This document shows, piece after piece, positions 1-8,981 of a stretch of DNA of 64,000 nucleotides. The DNA is from Bacillus sp. FJAT-27445 (lineage in GTDB: Bacteria; Bacillota; Bacilli; Bacillales; Cytobacillaceae). The notes beneath the pieces were generated by a model. The model ran no database searches. It saw only the letters and a program-made list of their open reading frames with translations, and had not been told where the DNA came from. The first letter of the stretch is position 1; each line of letters begins with the position of its first letter. The position numbers were made by a program, and so were the translations under genes. Where the stretch lies: NCBI RefSeq assembly GCF_001510665.1, contig NZ_LMTI01000008.1:1-64000 (forward strand), written 5' to 3'.

Positions 1-103
1 AGGTTAAAATCTAGGTTGCTTGTCAGATAAAGCAAGGATATCTGACAAGCTAAGGCTAAAATCCCGGTTGGTTGTCAGAATAAACTCTGATATATGAGAA
101 GCT
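1..103. repeat. Two copies of a ~51-bp element with inverted arms
   Basis: Two consecutive units (about 1-51 and 52-103). Each has an AARGNTAAAATC-like lead, then GGTTG, then TTGTCAGA (20-27; 72-79), a spacer of 13 bases and TCTGACAA (41-48; in the second unit degraded to TATGAGAA at 93-100). The same element recurs at 52.05-52.13 kb. The function is unknown; an RNA hairpin or a protein-binding palindrome are both possible. Confidence 0.7.
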
Positions 104-260
104 GGCATCATTGGACTGAATTTCCGCTAAATTCCCGTTCTGTGTCTCAACACGGTAGCAGCTTTGATCTCATATGCCTTGCAACGGACTTGAATCCCAT
201 GATCACATTATGTCCAATATCCATTCCCGCAAAAAGCCAGCACCTATTTTAATTAAAAAA

Positions 261-287
261 GTGCCTTATCCTTCTTGGACAAAGCAC
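261..287 (-). terminator. Terminator of the sensor kinase operon
   Basis: Read on the minus strand: GTGCTTTGTCC, a 5-base loop, GGATAAGGCAC, then a run of six T. It lies 31 bases past the stop of the histidine kinase. The stretch 104-260 upstream of it shows no convincing gene. Confidence 0.75.
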
Positions 288-317
288 CCTCAATAATACC
301 TGTTTATCAAAACCTAT

Positions 318-1232
318 CTAATCCCACTTTCTAAACGACACTTCAAGAATAAATTCATTTTCATGGACATTCGCAACCACTTTTCCTCCTTGTTTGTCAA
401 CAAGCTGCTGAACAATATGAAGCCCTAATCCAAGATGAGTACCAGTTCGACTAGAATCCAACCTGAATGTCCTTTTAAAAATCTGTTGGAGTTTCGTTGC
501 ATTAATGGTCTCAACATCATTTACTGCCCTTAGCCAAATATAGTCTTCTTCCTCTGCAAAACTAATTTTCAAATAACTTTTGGCATACGTTAAAGCATTT
601 TGAATAATGTTGGTTACGATCCGAACGGTTGCTTTGTTGTCAGCAAGAACAGCAGGTACAGTACCTTCATCCATTTGTACCTCTAACTGCGCTTTCTCAA
701 AATCTTCATAGAACATTAGCATCGTTTCCACAACAATTTGATCTAGAAACTGCTTTTCAATGGTTAATTTCTTGTCCGAGGAATCGAGCTGTGAGAGTTC
801 ATAAAATAAATCTACAATCATCGTGAGATTATCGATTTTCTTCTGAATAATATCTAAAAACTCTATCTTTTCTGCTTCAGATATAGACGGATCGGTTAAA
901 AGCTCTGAAAACCCTTTGATCGATGTTAAAGGCGTTCGTAAATCATGGGAGATATTTGTGATTTCTTGCTTTAGTTCCATTTCTCTTCTTTCGACGGACT
1001 GCTGGTTCTCTTTGAATAATTGAATCAGCTGGTTGATTTTCGCTGCAAATCGGGCCAAGTTTTTAGTATGAGTATTTGTACGAACTATTTCATTTGTCCC
1101 GAAATTTTCACTGATTTCCTCTAATTGTTTTGTCATTCTTTTGACATCCCAATGGAAAAGCAGAAGCATGAAAACGGCAACAATCAGCAGGAAACCCAAA
1201 ATCATGATAATCAGCCAGCTGCTCACTTTCAT
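318..1232 (-). CDS. Membrane sensor histidine kinase
   Basis: 304-aa sensor kinase. It has one N-terminal membrane helix (residues 5-27) and almost no extracellular part, like the intramembrane-sensing kinases that work with ABC transporters. The H-box ISHDLRTPL places the phospho-accepting histidine at about residue 96. An N-box (NIIQNALTYA) and a G-box (HLGLGLHIV) of the HATPase domain follow. The start has GGAAGGGATGA ahead of it. It is the last gene of a minus-strand run: DUF1648 protein, response regulator, ABC ATPase, permease, kinase. By analogy with Bce/Lan-type modules it probably senses a membrane-active compound and phosphorylates the co-encoded regulator; the ligand cannot be read from sequence. 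Confidence 0.9.
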   Translation of the reverse strand: MKVSSWLIIMILGFLLIVAVFMLLLFHWDVKRMTKQLEEISENFGTNEIVRTNTHTKNLARFAAKINQLIQLFKENQQSVERREMELKQEITNISHDLRTPLTSIKGFSELLTDPSISEAEKIEFLDIIQKKIDNLTMIVDLFYELSQLDSSDKKLTIEKQFLDQIVVETMLMFYEDFEKAQLEVQMDEGTVPAVLADNKATVRIVTNIIQNALTYAKSYLKISFAEEEDYIWLRAVNDVETINATKLQQIFKRTFRLDSSRTGTHLGLGLHIVQQLVDKQGGKVVANVHENEFILEVSFRKWD

Positions 1233-1246
1233 TCATCCCTTCCCCA

Positions 1247-1993
1247 TCAATCGATGTTTTTATTTGCGAACTTTTTTGCTCCAATTAGTAAAGAAATCAC
1301 GGAAATGACGATGCCTACAACCCAATATCGGTAATCGAATTGGACTGCGTCATCCAAAAAGCTCATTAAGTTATCATTTAACAAAGTATTCGGTGCGTAT
1401 TTATATAACTCATTCAAGCCAGAAATTGGCCGGAAAACCCGCAGCAGGTTACCAGAAAGTCCAAAAATAAAGAGCAGCACGATAAAGATGTAAACTTCTC
1501 CAACCCTCAGCATCTTCAACGTATGAGTTAGGAAAAATCCACTCAGGACCATTGGCGCCATATTGACACACGCTAGTAGAAAATTTCTTGCTGACGGATT
1601 TTCACCTGTAAATAAGTTCTCACCTAACGCAATCATTAAAATTATCCCAACGACACAGATTAGCAGAAAATAACTTAAAGTCAGGATTAACTTAGACCAG
1701 AAGATACTATTTCGAGAAACACCGAAAGAAATGGATTGCTTCATCAGGGTCAAATCTTTGCCAGTGAGAGATAAATTATAGATTAACCCTACGATGATAA
1801 TCATTAATCCGCCACTAATCACATTTGAATAGAAAAATTCACTGGTCGCATAAGGAAATTTCGGATCAGACTGTCCAAAAAAATAAAGGACGGTGGCAGC
1901 AGCGACAATCAGAAATAAACATATTACACTGGTTAAATACGGCCCTTTTTTGCGCAGCAGACGATAACTTTCACTTTTCATATAATTAATCAT
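1247..1993 (-). CDS. ABC-2 type transporter permease
   Basis: 248-aa integral membrane protein with about six hydrophobic helices (residues 16-38, 52-72, 100-127, 140-160, 166-190, 225-240). It is the membrane half of the ABC transporter whose ATPase lies immediately upstream; the two genes overlap by 8 bases (1986-1993), which suggests coupled translation and a 1:1 complex. Its size and topology match the ABC-2 permeases of lantibiotic or peptide self-protection transporters. The substrate is not predictable. The kinase gene begins 14 bases downstream. Confidence 0.85.
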   Translation of the reverse strand: MINYMKSESYRLLRKKGPYLTSVICLFLIVAAATVLYFFGQSDPKFPYATSEFFYSNVISGGLMIIIVGLIYNLSLTGKDLTLMKQSISFGVSRNSIFWSKLILTLSYFLLICVVGIILMIALGENLFTGENPSARNFLLACVNMAPMVLSGFFLTHTLKMLRVGEVYIFIVLLFIFGLSGNLLRVFRPISGLNELYKYAPNTLLNDNLMSFLDDAVQFDYRYWVVGIVISVISLLIGAKKFANKNID

Positions 1994-2903
1994 TTTTATT
2001 CCCCTCCACTAATCCTATGAAGTACTCCTCTAGATTCAGAGCTTCGATGCGAAACTCCTTCACGATCACACCATTATCAACTAAAAGGCGATTGATATTT
2101 CCACTGCTCTCTACATGATTTTGGATAGTGATGACTTGATTAGGAAGGACTTTGAACTGGATATCTGCATATGCTCGTTCTAATAATTGGGCCGCTTTCG
2201 CTGAATCATCAACCGTTAGGAGAATTTGTTTCCTGCTCTTCTCTTCCAGAGCCTCCTTGCTTAAATCATCGACGATTACACCATCTTTGATAAATACAAA
2301 ACGAGTCGCCAACAATTTCAATTCCGTTAAAATATGACTAGAAATCAATATGGTTATATGTTTTTCCTGATTGAGCTTCATCAATAATCTGCGAATTTCA
2401 ATAATCCCCTCGACATCCAAACCATTGATTGGCTCATCAAGAACTAAACAATCCGGGTTGCTTAAGAGACAAAGGGCTATGCCTAATCGCTGCTTCATCC
2501 CCATGGAATAATCTTTAAATCGTTTTTTCTTTTCATTTGCCAGACCGACAATTTCCAGGACTTCATAAATACGTTTCTTCTCAACGACACCCCGTTGAAT
2601 CCGGAAATATTCCAGATTTTGAACTGCGGTAAAGTCCGGGAAAAATGCAGGTGTTTCAATCATAAAACCCATTCTTTTTTTCTCATTCTCGCTCTCTTTA
2701 CCAGATTTCCCAAAAAGTTGAATCTCCCCAGTTGTCGGGAATAATTGGCCCGCAAGAATTTTGAATAACGTTGATTTACCTGCGCCATTTTTTCCAATTA
2801 GCGCACAGATTTCTCCTTTTTCCACTGAGAAATCAAGAGGTTTAAGGACCTCATCTTCCTTAAACTTTTTCGTTAATTGATACGTCTGAATAATAGTAGC
2901 CAT
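1986..2903 (-). CDS. ABC transporter ATP-binding protein
   Basis: 305-aa ABC ATPase. Walker A is GKNGAGKST (about residue 37), the signature loop is YSMGMKQRLG, and Walker B is CLVLDEP, followed by the D-loop and a switch histidine in ILISSH. A C-terminal extension of about 80 residues is typical of the DRA/BcrA-type exporters for antibiotics and bacteriocins. SD GGAGTCGAAAAG precedes the ATG. It energises the permease encoded by the overlapping downstream gene. An efflux or membrane-protection role is inferred from the family and from the linked two-component system. Confidence 0.9.
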   Translation of the reverse strand: MATIIQTYQLTKKFKEDEVLKPLDFSVEKGEICALIGKNGAGKSTLFKILAGQLFPTTGEIQLFGKSGKESENEKKRMGFMIETPAFFPDFTAVQNLEYFRIQRGVVEKKRIYEVLEIVGLANEKKKRFKDYSMGMKQRLGIALCLLSNPDCLVLDEPINGLDVEGIIEIRRLLMKLNQEKHITILISSHILTELKLLATRFVFIKDGVIVDDLSKEALEEKSRKQILLTVDDSAKAAQLLERAYADIQFKVLPNQVITIQNHVESSGNINRLLVDNGVIVKEFRIEALNLEEYFIGLVEGNKND

Positions 2904-2998
2904 CTTTTCGACTCCTTCACTAAATTTCTCGTTAATTGCAGTTTAGCTTAGAAGTCGTTAAAATCCTTTAAGCAAAACATAAAGAATTCATAAAGAAG

Positions 2999-3679
2999 TC
3001 AGATTAGCATAAAACCTACTCCCCAAATGGTCTTAATATATTCTTCCGTAGTCATTTCGGAGATCTTCTTGCGGAGGTTAGATACGTGAACGCTGATCGT
3101 ATTATCATCCCCATAATAGGTCCCTTTCCAGATGCTTTCATATATCTCCTTTTTGGAAAGCGCACGCTCGGGATTGTTCATGAAAAATGTTAAAATATCA
3201 AACTCAGCATTCGTCAACTGTAGCTCCGTCTCTTTTAACGTTACAGACCGTTTTTCCGTATTCATTTTAATCTCACGCCATCCTATTTCCGCTGACTGCT
3301 CCGGGTGAGAACTTGCTTTTCGTAATTGGACTTCAACTCGGACCATCACTTCTTCCTGATGAAACGGCTTGGTTATATAATCATCCGCACCCATTTTCAA
3401 TACTTGCACTTTATTCTCAAGGTCCACTTTCGCTGAAATGACAATAATCGGAATAGAACTCTTTTCTCTGATTTCGTTTATCAGTTCCTCCCCGCTTTTT
3501 CCCGGCAGCATCAAATCCAATAAAATTAAATCAAACGTATTATTTTGCAGCTGCAACAAACCTTCTGTACCCGAATAAGCTGCGACCGGTTCCATATGCG
3601 ATTTTGCCAAAATTACACTTAGTAGCCTACTAATCTCTTGATCGTCTTCAATAATTAAAATGCGTTTACCTTCATACAT
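2999..3679 (-). CDS. OmpR-family response regulator
   Basis: Response regulator with an N-terminal receiver domain (acidic pair EDD near residues 11-13, phospho-acceptor Asp55 in LLDLMLPG, conserved Lys in ITKPF) and a C-terminal winged-helix DNA-binding domain (SVHVSNLRKKI). I chose the ATG at 3679 because GGGTGAT sits just upstream and MYEGKRILIIEDD matches the normal family start. An upstream ATG at 3730 overlaps the previous gene's stop as ATGA and would add 17 atypical residues. It is the partner of the sensor kinase at 318-1232 and probably controls the ABC genes between them. Confidence 0.9.
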   Translation of the reverse strand: MYEGKRILIIEDDQEISRLLSVILAKSHMEPVAAYSGTEGLLQLQNNTFDLILLDLMLPGKSGEELINEIREKSSIPIIVISAKVDLENKVQVLKMGADDYITKPFHQEEVMVRVEVQLRKASSHPEQSAEIGWREIKMNTEKRSVTLKETELQLTNAEFDILTFFMNNPERALSKKEIYESIWKGTYYGDDNTISVHVSNLRKKISEMTTEEYIKTIWGVGFMLI

Positions 3680-3726
3680 CATTATCACCCATTTTTTAAA
3701 AAGAGTTGTATTACACGATGTTTCAT

Positions 3727-4233
3727 TCATTTAATCTTTTTTTGTTTCATTATGCATACTACAATCGGTATAAAAGTGGTTACTAATGCTATTGGCAAAA
3801 ACCATACTCCAATTCCGTTTCCATTGCCTAATGCAATTGAAATTGATTCAATTAAGAGTAAAGCAAAGAGGATTAGACAAATATTTTTTAATTTGTTTAT
3901 CAGTTTTCGGCTTATTAAGTAGAACTCTTTTGCATTCTCTTTGCTAAATCGTTTTGGATAGTTGTGTGATTCCGGGTATTTCTCTAAAAATTGCATGAGT
4001 ATTACGATAAATGCACCTACTATCGGTAATATGAAAAGTTCCATCTTTGAACCCCAACGATCTACTTCACCTAACGCATTATAATGTGCGGGAACTTTGT
4101 CAGGAAGCCCATTCCAATTGATAATTAAATAGATTAAAGAGCCTAAGTAAAATGAATACCCGATGATATCCCAAATCCACTCGCTCTTCATTTTCAAAAT
4201 TTTAATTTTAGGTCGTTCCCAAGAATTTGACAT
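3727..4233 (-). CDS. DUF1648 (SdpI-like) membrane protein
   Basis: 168-aa membrane protein. After a first helix (residues 19-38) comes the DUF1648 hallmark, with LPDKVPAHYNALGEVDRWG reading as the conserved loop found in SdpI-type immunity proteins and related factors. Three further helices follow. SD AAGGAGATG precedes the ATG. It sits directly ahead of the response regulator and very likely shares its transcript. SdpI in Bacillus subtilis gives immunity to the SdpC toxin; a comparable immunity or sensing role for this cassette is inference. Confidence 0.75.
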   Translation of the reverse strand: MSNSWERPKIKILKMKSEWIWDIIGYSFYLGSLIYLIINWNGLPDKVPAHYNALGEVDRWGSKMELFILPIVGAFIVILMQFLEKYPESHNYPKRFSKENAKEFYLISRKLINKLKNICLILFALLLIESISIALGNGNGIGVWFLPIALVTTFIPIVVCIMKQKKIK

Positions 4234-4536
4234 CTCCTTCGTCTCCTCTCTTTTCCCTACCGAACAATCTTTCCTATTGTTCCCACATCAATTTTTCAAA
4301 AACATCTTAGATCTTTATACGGCTAAGAAATAGAACCGTTTCGCGTCCCGTTTGTATAATAAGCAGTTCCACAAAACGGAGGTAACTCCTCCCTGGATCA
4401 ACAAATCCGTTGGTTCGCAATAACTGTATACCAAGATATTTTTTTAATAGAATCCTACTTTCTTCATATTCGTCAAACTAAGCTTGATATGTAATAATAA
4501 TAAACAGAATATTAACATTTTTTATAGGGGGAAGAC
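4234..4536. promoter_or_regulatory. Divergent intergenic region, no gene
   Basis: 303 bases between two divergent genes, so it should hold the promoters of both the two-component cassette (minus) and the RsbR-like gene (plus). I see AT-rich stretches and a short imperfect repeat (ACGGAGGTAACTCCTCC near 4377) but no promoter I would call with confidence. Confidence 0.35.
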
Positions 4537-5397
4537 ATGGGCGAGCATTTGGCACTTTTGGGAGAGACCATTATTAATAATAAACATGACATTTCTAGAG
4601 AAGTACATAATAGTCGATTCGCAGGCATACAGCTGCCAGAGCTGACAGCAGAACAAAAAAGAGAATTTCAAAAGATTGAACAGCAAATTATGCAGGTTAG
4701 GGCAGACTTTATTGAGATTTTTGGACGAGCCCTTATTGATAACAATGATGAACAATTATCGATTGATCGCGTAAAGGAATGGGGAGAAACAGCTGGCAGT
4801 TTTATCTTTAATCTTGGGGTTCCTTTAGACGAGGCGTTGAAAGACTCCAGCTATTATAGGAAGGTTATTTGGAAATCGATACAAGATTTCGGCTCAGACA
4901 TGGACCTGTCAGCTGACTCTATTTTTCAAATTATTTCAATAATAGACCCTTTACTTGATCACGCAGTCTATTACTTTAGCTTAACTTTCGTTCATCATTT
5001 CCAACAATCCTTAAACAATGCCAAAAGGGCCTTTATGGAGTTGTCAGTCCCAATTGTTCCACTCATACCAGGAGTAGGCGTCCTTCCGTTGATAGGCAAT
5101 ATCGATACGGAAAGAGCTGCTTTACTGATGGAAAAGACACTGGAACAGGCAGGCAAATTAAATTTAAACCATTTAATATTGGATGTGTCAGGGGTACTAA
5201 TTATTGATACGATGGTGGCCGATCAATTGCTAAGGGTAATCAATGCATTAACACTCATTGGTGTAAAAACCATTCTTACTGGGATACGTCCTGAGGTAGC
5301 CCAAACGATTGTGAGTCTCGGGTTAAGTCTTGAGCAATTAACAGTTAAATCCAATCTGCATCAAGCATTTAAAGAATTACAGTTGGTCAGGCATTAG
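4537..5397 (+). CDS. RsbR-type stressosome protein with STAS domain
   Basis: 286-aa protein with an alpha-helical N-terminal sensor half (residues 1-150, non-heme-globin-like in RsbR relatives) and a C-terminal STAS domain (about 165-280). The STAS segment carries the two threonines known in RsbR to be phosphorylated by RsbT: one in DVSGVLIIDTMV and one in ILTGIRPEV. Such paralogues co-assemble with RsbS and RsbT into the stressosome, which controls sigma-B. No rsbS or rsbT lies nearby, so this is an orphan sensor subunit, as in Bacillus subtilis YkoB/YojH/YqhA. The SD is AGGGGGAAG. A terminator follows at 5414. Confidence 0.85.
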   Translation: MGEHLALLGETIINNKHDISREVHNSRFAGIQLPELTAEQKREFQKIEQQIMQVRADFIEIFGRALIDNNDEQLSIDRVKEWGETAGSFIFNLGVPLDEALKDSSYYRKVIWKSIQDFGSDMDLSADSIFQIISIIDPLLDHAVYYFSLTFVHHFQQSLNNAKRAFMELSVPIVPLIPGVGVLPLIGNIDTERAALLMEKTLEQAGKLNLNHLILDVSGVLIIDTMVADQLLRVINALTLIGVKTILTGIRPEVAQTIVSLGLSLEQLTVKSNLHQAFKELQLVRH

Positions 5398-5413
5398 ATG
5401 TAGACAGGAGAAT

Positions 5414-5440
5414 GGGCCCAGTTGAGTGGGCCCTATTCAA
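5414..5440 (+). terminator. Terminator of the RsbR-like gene
   Basis: GGGCCCA (5414-5420), loop GTTGAG, TGGGCCC (5427-5433), then TATTCAATTTC. It starts 16 bases past the stop codon. Confidence 0.75.
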
Positions 5441-5520
5441 TTTCATTCCCCCTAAATACTTGCTTCGTTAGAGCTAAACAGTTCGGACAACAAAAGTGCC
5501 TGAAAACAAAATTACATCCA

Positions 5521-5670
5521 CTATTGTTCTAAGTTATCTCCATAAAAAAATACTTCTTCCAAAGGTAAGTCAAAGGAGTGTGCAATGCGAAAAGCCAGTT
5601 CTAAAGATGGGGAATAGTTACCCTTCTCAAGAGCAGCAATAGTTTGCCTTGTTACGCCTACCTTGTATGA
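5521..5670 (-). pseudogene. Truncated XRE-family regulator remnant
   Basis: The last ~50 codons read GVTRQTIAALEKGNYSP and then PLEEVFF, which is the helix-turn-helix and tail of small YvaO/YozG-like XRE regulators. The usual first ~20 residues (helix 1 and the start of helix 2) are missing. Upstream in frame the sequence runs through the terminator hairpin of the next gene (5708-5732), so that part is not coding and no start codon with an SD exists. The core motif is intact, which indicates a recent 5' deletion. Confidence 0.65.
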
Positions 5671-5707
5671 CCTAACCTTTCCCGACAAGTGCGTGTTAAA
5701 TAGAAAA

Positions 5708-5732
5708 GGAACTACCGTTTTGCGGTAGCTCC
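5708..5732 (-). terminator. Terminator of the beta-helix protein gene
   Basis: Minus-strand hairpin GGAGCTACCG, loop CAAAA, CGGTAGTTCC followed by TTTTCTA. It lies about 50 bases past the stop of the gene at 5784-7436. Confidence 0.7.
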
Positions 5733-5783
5733 CTATATGAACTGGCTTAAATCTATAAGTTCGAATGGCACTTTGCAAAAGAT

Positions 5784-7436
5784 TTATTTTGAAATATACT
5801 TTACATGTTTACCTGTTCCTCCTGCAATAGGAAGGACATAGTTATTCGTATTCTTGCCTATTACCAGTTCCATTTTTGTTTTTGTGGATATATTGATTCC
5901 ACGAATAGATACATAGGTATTTAATTTTACGTTTTTTTTGATAAGTTTATTCCCAGCGATCGTTCCGGTGTTATTTCCAGAACGGAAGGCAATGGCAGAA
6001 GGCGTCTTATACATACGATCCTGGACATCCTCCACTCTGTTTTCAGTAACTGAAAACTGCTGATTATGAGTATAGAGATGGATCCCATTTGCGTAGGAAT
6101 TTACCAATGTATTATTTTTTATAACTAAACCTTTAGTATAGGACGCCTGGATTGCACCAGAGATACTATTTCCCTGCTGCCCCGCCTCTATTAAATGGTT
6201 TCCTTCAATGGTACAGCCACTACTATTATCAGATGACAATCCAGCCACAACGATTCCATATCCCTTACCGATTCCTTCAATTCGATTGCCTTTTGCCGTA
6301 CATTTTTGGGAACCAAATAGCTCCTTCCCGCCTTTTCCTGTTGCGTTTACAAATGCAATTCCAACCTTTGTATTTCGTATCGTATTATTGTTAAACGTAA
6401 TATTTTCTCCGCCATGAGTGTCAAGGGCCTCCCATAACGGAATGTCCTCAATGATGCTGTTCGTCACCGAACTATTTGTGCTCCTGGGGTGTGCCTTTAG
6501 GTTACTCTCAGCACCCTTTCGTGAATAAAAAACTCCATATGCATTTCCTTTACTTCCTGGTGAGATTGATTTTATATGGCTCTTATTAATATGCATATTA
6601 CGGACAGACAATCCGCCTACTCCAGCAAAACCAACATCACGGATAACTGTATTTGAAATACGTACATTATCTGCAAATTCAGCCATAATACCATAAAAAC
6701 CAATATTATGAATAAAGGTATCTTCTATAACAATGTTCTGGGCAAACTTAGCTGCATTCGCCCCCTGAATCGATATTCCGACTCCCTTTGCATCTGCTTT
6801 TTTATTGCCTGCACCCTGAAGCTCAATCCCATATATCTTTACCCCATCGCTAATTTTCAAAAGAGTTTGATGCTTTTTATCGTTGTATAGTTTTGATCCA
6901 TACCCAACTATAGTGGTATTGTCGGGCACAAGTAGGCTGCTGATGTTAAATGAGCTGCCATATGGCAAAACGATAGCTTTACCAGTTCCTAGCTTTAACG
7001 CTTTTTGTAGTTGTTCTGTATTACTAGATTCATTTTTGGGCATATTTTTATCAGCCACAATTATTATATTGGTTTTATCAAGATCCGGTATTTTAGGATT
7101 AAACCCCAACTTCACCTCTGCAAGATTGTATAGTTCATCATTGTCATAATCCTCAAATCCATCTGGAATTCCATTTTTATCAGTATCACTTGATTTTGGA
7201 TTAAGATTTAGCTCGTATTCGACCAAATTAGTTAACCCGTCTTGATCCGGGTCTTCAGAAGCGGTCTGCTTGTTGGTTAGATCCAGCCCATATTTCTTTT
7301 CCCAAAGATCATCTATTCCATTCTTATTATTGTCCAAAACTAGATTGCTAGTCCCTGCTATTACAGAGGGAACAAACAAGAAAAAAAGCATGACAACGAT
7401 AACCATACTTAGAAAACGAACTTTTTGTTGCGGCAT
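5784..7436 (-). CDS. Secreted calcium-repeat / parallel beta-helix protein
   Basis: 550 aa. A signal peptide (residues 1-27, cleavage near VIAG) is followed by Asp/Asn-rich calcium-binding repeats (residues 32-115: DNNKNGIDD, DPDQDGLTN, DTDKNGIPD, DYDNDELYN) of the thrombospondin type-3 or dockerin-like kind. Residues ~140-500 form a right-handed parallel beta-helix with recurring NNTI, NKLI and NTLV turns, as in pectate-lyase-fold and polysaccharide-binding proteins. SD AAGGGAG precedes the ATG. A role in binding or cleaving a surface or environmental polysaccharide is likely; no catalytic residues could be assigned. There is no LPXTG or surface-layer anchor, so it is probably released. Confidence 0.8.
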   Translation of the reverse strand: MPQQKVRFLSMVIVVMLFFLFVPSVIAGTSNLVLDNNKNGIDDLWEKKYGLDLTNKQTASEDPDQDGLTNLVEYELNLNPKSSDTDKNGIPDGFEDYDNDELYNLAEVKLGFNPKIPDLDKTNIIIVADKNMPKNESSNTEQLQKALKLGTGKAIVLPYGSSFNISSLLVPDNTTIVGYGSKLYNDKKHQTLLKISDGVKIYGIELQGAGNKKADAKGVGISIQGANAAKFAQNIVIEDTFIHNIGFYGIMAEFADNVRISNTVIRDVGFAGVGGLSVRNMHINKSHIKSISPGSKGNAYGVFYSRKGAESNLKAHPRSTNSSVTNSIIEDIPLWEALDTHGGENITFNNNTIRNTKVGIAFVNATGKGGKELFGSQKCTAKGNRIEGIGKGYGIVVAGLSSDNSSGCTIEGNHLIEAGQQGNSISGAIQASYTKGLVIKNNTLVNSYANGIHLYTHNQQFSVTENRVEDVQDRMYKTPSAIAFRSGNNTGTIAGNKLIKKNVKLNTYVSIRGINISTKTKMELVIGKNTNNYVLPIAGGTGKHVKYISK

Positions 7437-7814
7437 CTTCTTACTCCCTTTTAACGAACCCCTTTTAAATCTTGTTAAAAACAGATTTAATTAGTTCTTT
7501 TATCACGGTAGAATCTACTCATTCAAAATATTATATACTATATTAGGTATTTATATATGGGTAAAAAGATACATTTAATTGCTTTTAAGACATATTTTTG
7601 GAAAAAGAATAAGAGGAAAGTTATTGTTGTGAAGAAATGAATAAACCTCTAAATAGGCGGAAGTTTAGTTTTGCGGATTTTCCTGTTTAAAACCTATCCG
7701 AAGAGGAACAGGAAGCAAAGGCGGAGTAAGAAACCGAAAAACATCCTATAACGGATTTACGGAATCGTGGAAAGATTAAATATTCTATAATAAAACTATC
7801 AATTTTGTTGATTA

Positions 7815-7839
7815 GCCGGCCTAGTGCCGGCCTTTTTTT
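7815..7839 (+). terminator. Plus-strand terminator after a decayed ORF
   Basis: GCCGGC, loop CTAGT, GCCGGC, then C and seven T. No intact gene lies upstream on this strand; it probably served the decayed ORF at 7637-7780. Confidence 0.65.
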
Positions 7840-7990
7840 GTTTCAATGGATAACAATAAAGTGAAGCTTTTATAAGTCGGGTCATTTGTCAATAGATGAT
7901 GAATTGAACCCATCGGCTACCCGTTTAGAGTGGGATAAACCCCCAAAATTTTGTTTTCGCAATCGGTTGATGAATTTGTCGGAATTGTGA

Positions 7991-8110
7991 CAGTTTTCGA
8001 TATATGCCTTGAAACTTTCGATATCCACATAAATTTTTTCGATATATCCGAAATTTTTTCGATATATCCGAAATTTTTTCGATAACAGCATGAAAATTTT
8101 CGATATACTT
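7991..8110. repeat. Tandem array, six 20-bp units
   Basis: Six units of exactly 20 bases start at 7991, 8011, 8031, 8051, 8071 and 8091. Units 3 and 4 are identical and the others diverge. The fixed core is TTTTCGATA (minus strand TATCGAAAA) and the remaining ~11 bases vary. The period is not a multiple of three, so the short ORFs that cross it are unlikely to be real. It shares its design, not its sequence, with the arrays at 18.8 and 20.3 kb. Confidence 0.85.
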
Positions 8111-8194
8111 CCAAATTCCCTATAAAAGCTCATTTGGACCTTTTACGATGGACTGAATATGGTCGAATCTGGAGCCTCCCCCTAAACCAAATAG

Positions 8195-8231
8195 AAAAAG
8201 CGACCCTTTTTTCAAAAAAAGGCCGCTTTTT
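8195..8231. terminator. Bidirectional hairpin terminator
   Basis: AAAAAGCGACC ... GGCCGCTTTTT with A-rich and T-rich flanks. On the minus strand it lies 80-115 bases past the peptidase E stop and could end that transcript. Confidence 0.6.
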
Positions 8232-8241
8232 ATAATTTATT

Positions 8242-8290
8242 GAGCCTGGCACACAGGTGGGACGTTTTCTGTCCAGTTTGGTGCCAGGCA
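8242..8290. repeat. GCCTGGCAC/GTGCCAGGC inverted repeat with GGGACG core
   Basis: Arms GCCTGGCAC (8244-8252) and GTGCCAGGC (8281-8289) enclose GGGACGTTTTCT, which is nearly the core of the 30-bp repeat family (GGGACGTTTCCT). It looks like a relative with different stems. A degraded version (GTGCCAGGGG ... AGTGCCAC) sits near 23048-23073. Confidence 0.65.
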
Positions 8291-8312
8291 AAAATCTAAC
8301 AACACAGTAAGA

Positions 8313-8981
8313 TCATGGTGTAAACACTTTCCAATTACCTTCGGATAGAACTTCGACCGCTCCATCGATCACTTTGATGGCGGTTTGATCATCAATTGCA
8401 TACGCCGGCCCCTGCATCCCGGCGGCCCATTTCTCTGCATTAGCCATCGTGTTATACGGCAGCATCTCGTGATCCAGATGCGGGAACATTGCAAAATCAA
8501 CCAGACTCAAGCCGGCATCACCTCCGTTGGGTGGAGTCCAGCCGACGAAGAATTCCCCGATGTTAGGTGCCATCACCATGCTCCCAGCACTCATTCCCAC
8601 ATAGACCGTACGCAGCGATGGCAAGAGGTCTGCCAGTCCGGACTGCCGCATCCAGTGGCACAGGTAGAGGGCGTCTCCGCCAGCCACCAGCAGGACGTCC
8701 GTCTCCCGGACTAGCGGCACCCAGCGGTCTTCGTCGATGCTTGGCAGCGCTGTGAGCTCCAGCACGCCGACGGACTTCCAACCCAGATTTACCATGGGGC
8801 TCTGTTCTTTCCCGCTGATGAACTCCCAGGTTTTGACGCCGGGGCCGACCCAAGGATGTCCGTACATCGCGGTGGGGATGCACAGTGCGCTAGACTCGGC
8901 GATCGGTTTGTCCAGCATGTTAACCAGCGCGTCGTGTATGCTTTTGTTATTGATGCCTCCAGATGTAAGCAGAAATTTCAT
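8313..8981 (-). CDS. Peptidase E (S51) family protein
   Basis: 222-aa cytosolic protein of the class-I glutamine-amidotransferase-like fold. The nucleophile elbow VGMSAGSM puts the catalytic serine at about residue 131; the preceding LLVAGGDALYL strand is also characteristic of dipeptidase E. Peptidase E enzymes hydrolyse Asp-X dipeptides; the exact substrate here is not certain. The coding sequence is visibly more GC-rich than its neighbours (for example AGCCGACG- and GGGGCCGA-type codon runs), which hints at recent acquisition. It stands alone. Confidence 0.8.
   Translation of the reverse strand: MKFLLTSGGINNKSIHDALVNMLDKPIAESSALCIPTAMYGHPWVGPGVKTWEFISGKEQSPMVNLGWKSVGVLELTALPSIDEDRWVPLVRETDVLLVAGGDALYLCHWMRQSGLADLLPSLRTVYVGMSAGSMVMAPNIGEFFVGWTPPNGGDAGLSLVDFAMFPHLDHEMLPYNTMANAEKWAAGMQGPAYAIDDQTAIKVIDGAVEVLSEGNWKVFTP

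Larger units (their letters stand above)
7437..8312. other. 876-base stretch without an intact gene
   Basis: This stretch holds a decayed small ORF on the plus strand (from an ATG at 7637: MNKPLNRRKFSF, stop at 7690, then in-frame LSEEEQEAKAE and another stop), a terminator (7815-7839), a 20-bp tandem array (7991-8110), a second hairpin (8195-8231) and a long inverted repeat (8242-8290). No other coding signal was seen. Confidence 0.5.

Noticed and set aside
8563-8883. 106-aa minus ORF overlapping the peptidase E gene
   Set aside because: An Arg/Pro-rich alternative frame of a GC-rich gene with no known motif.
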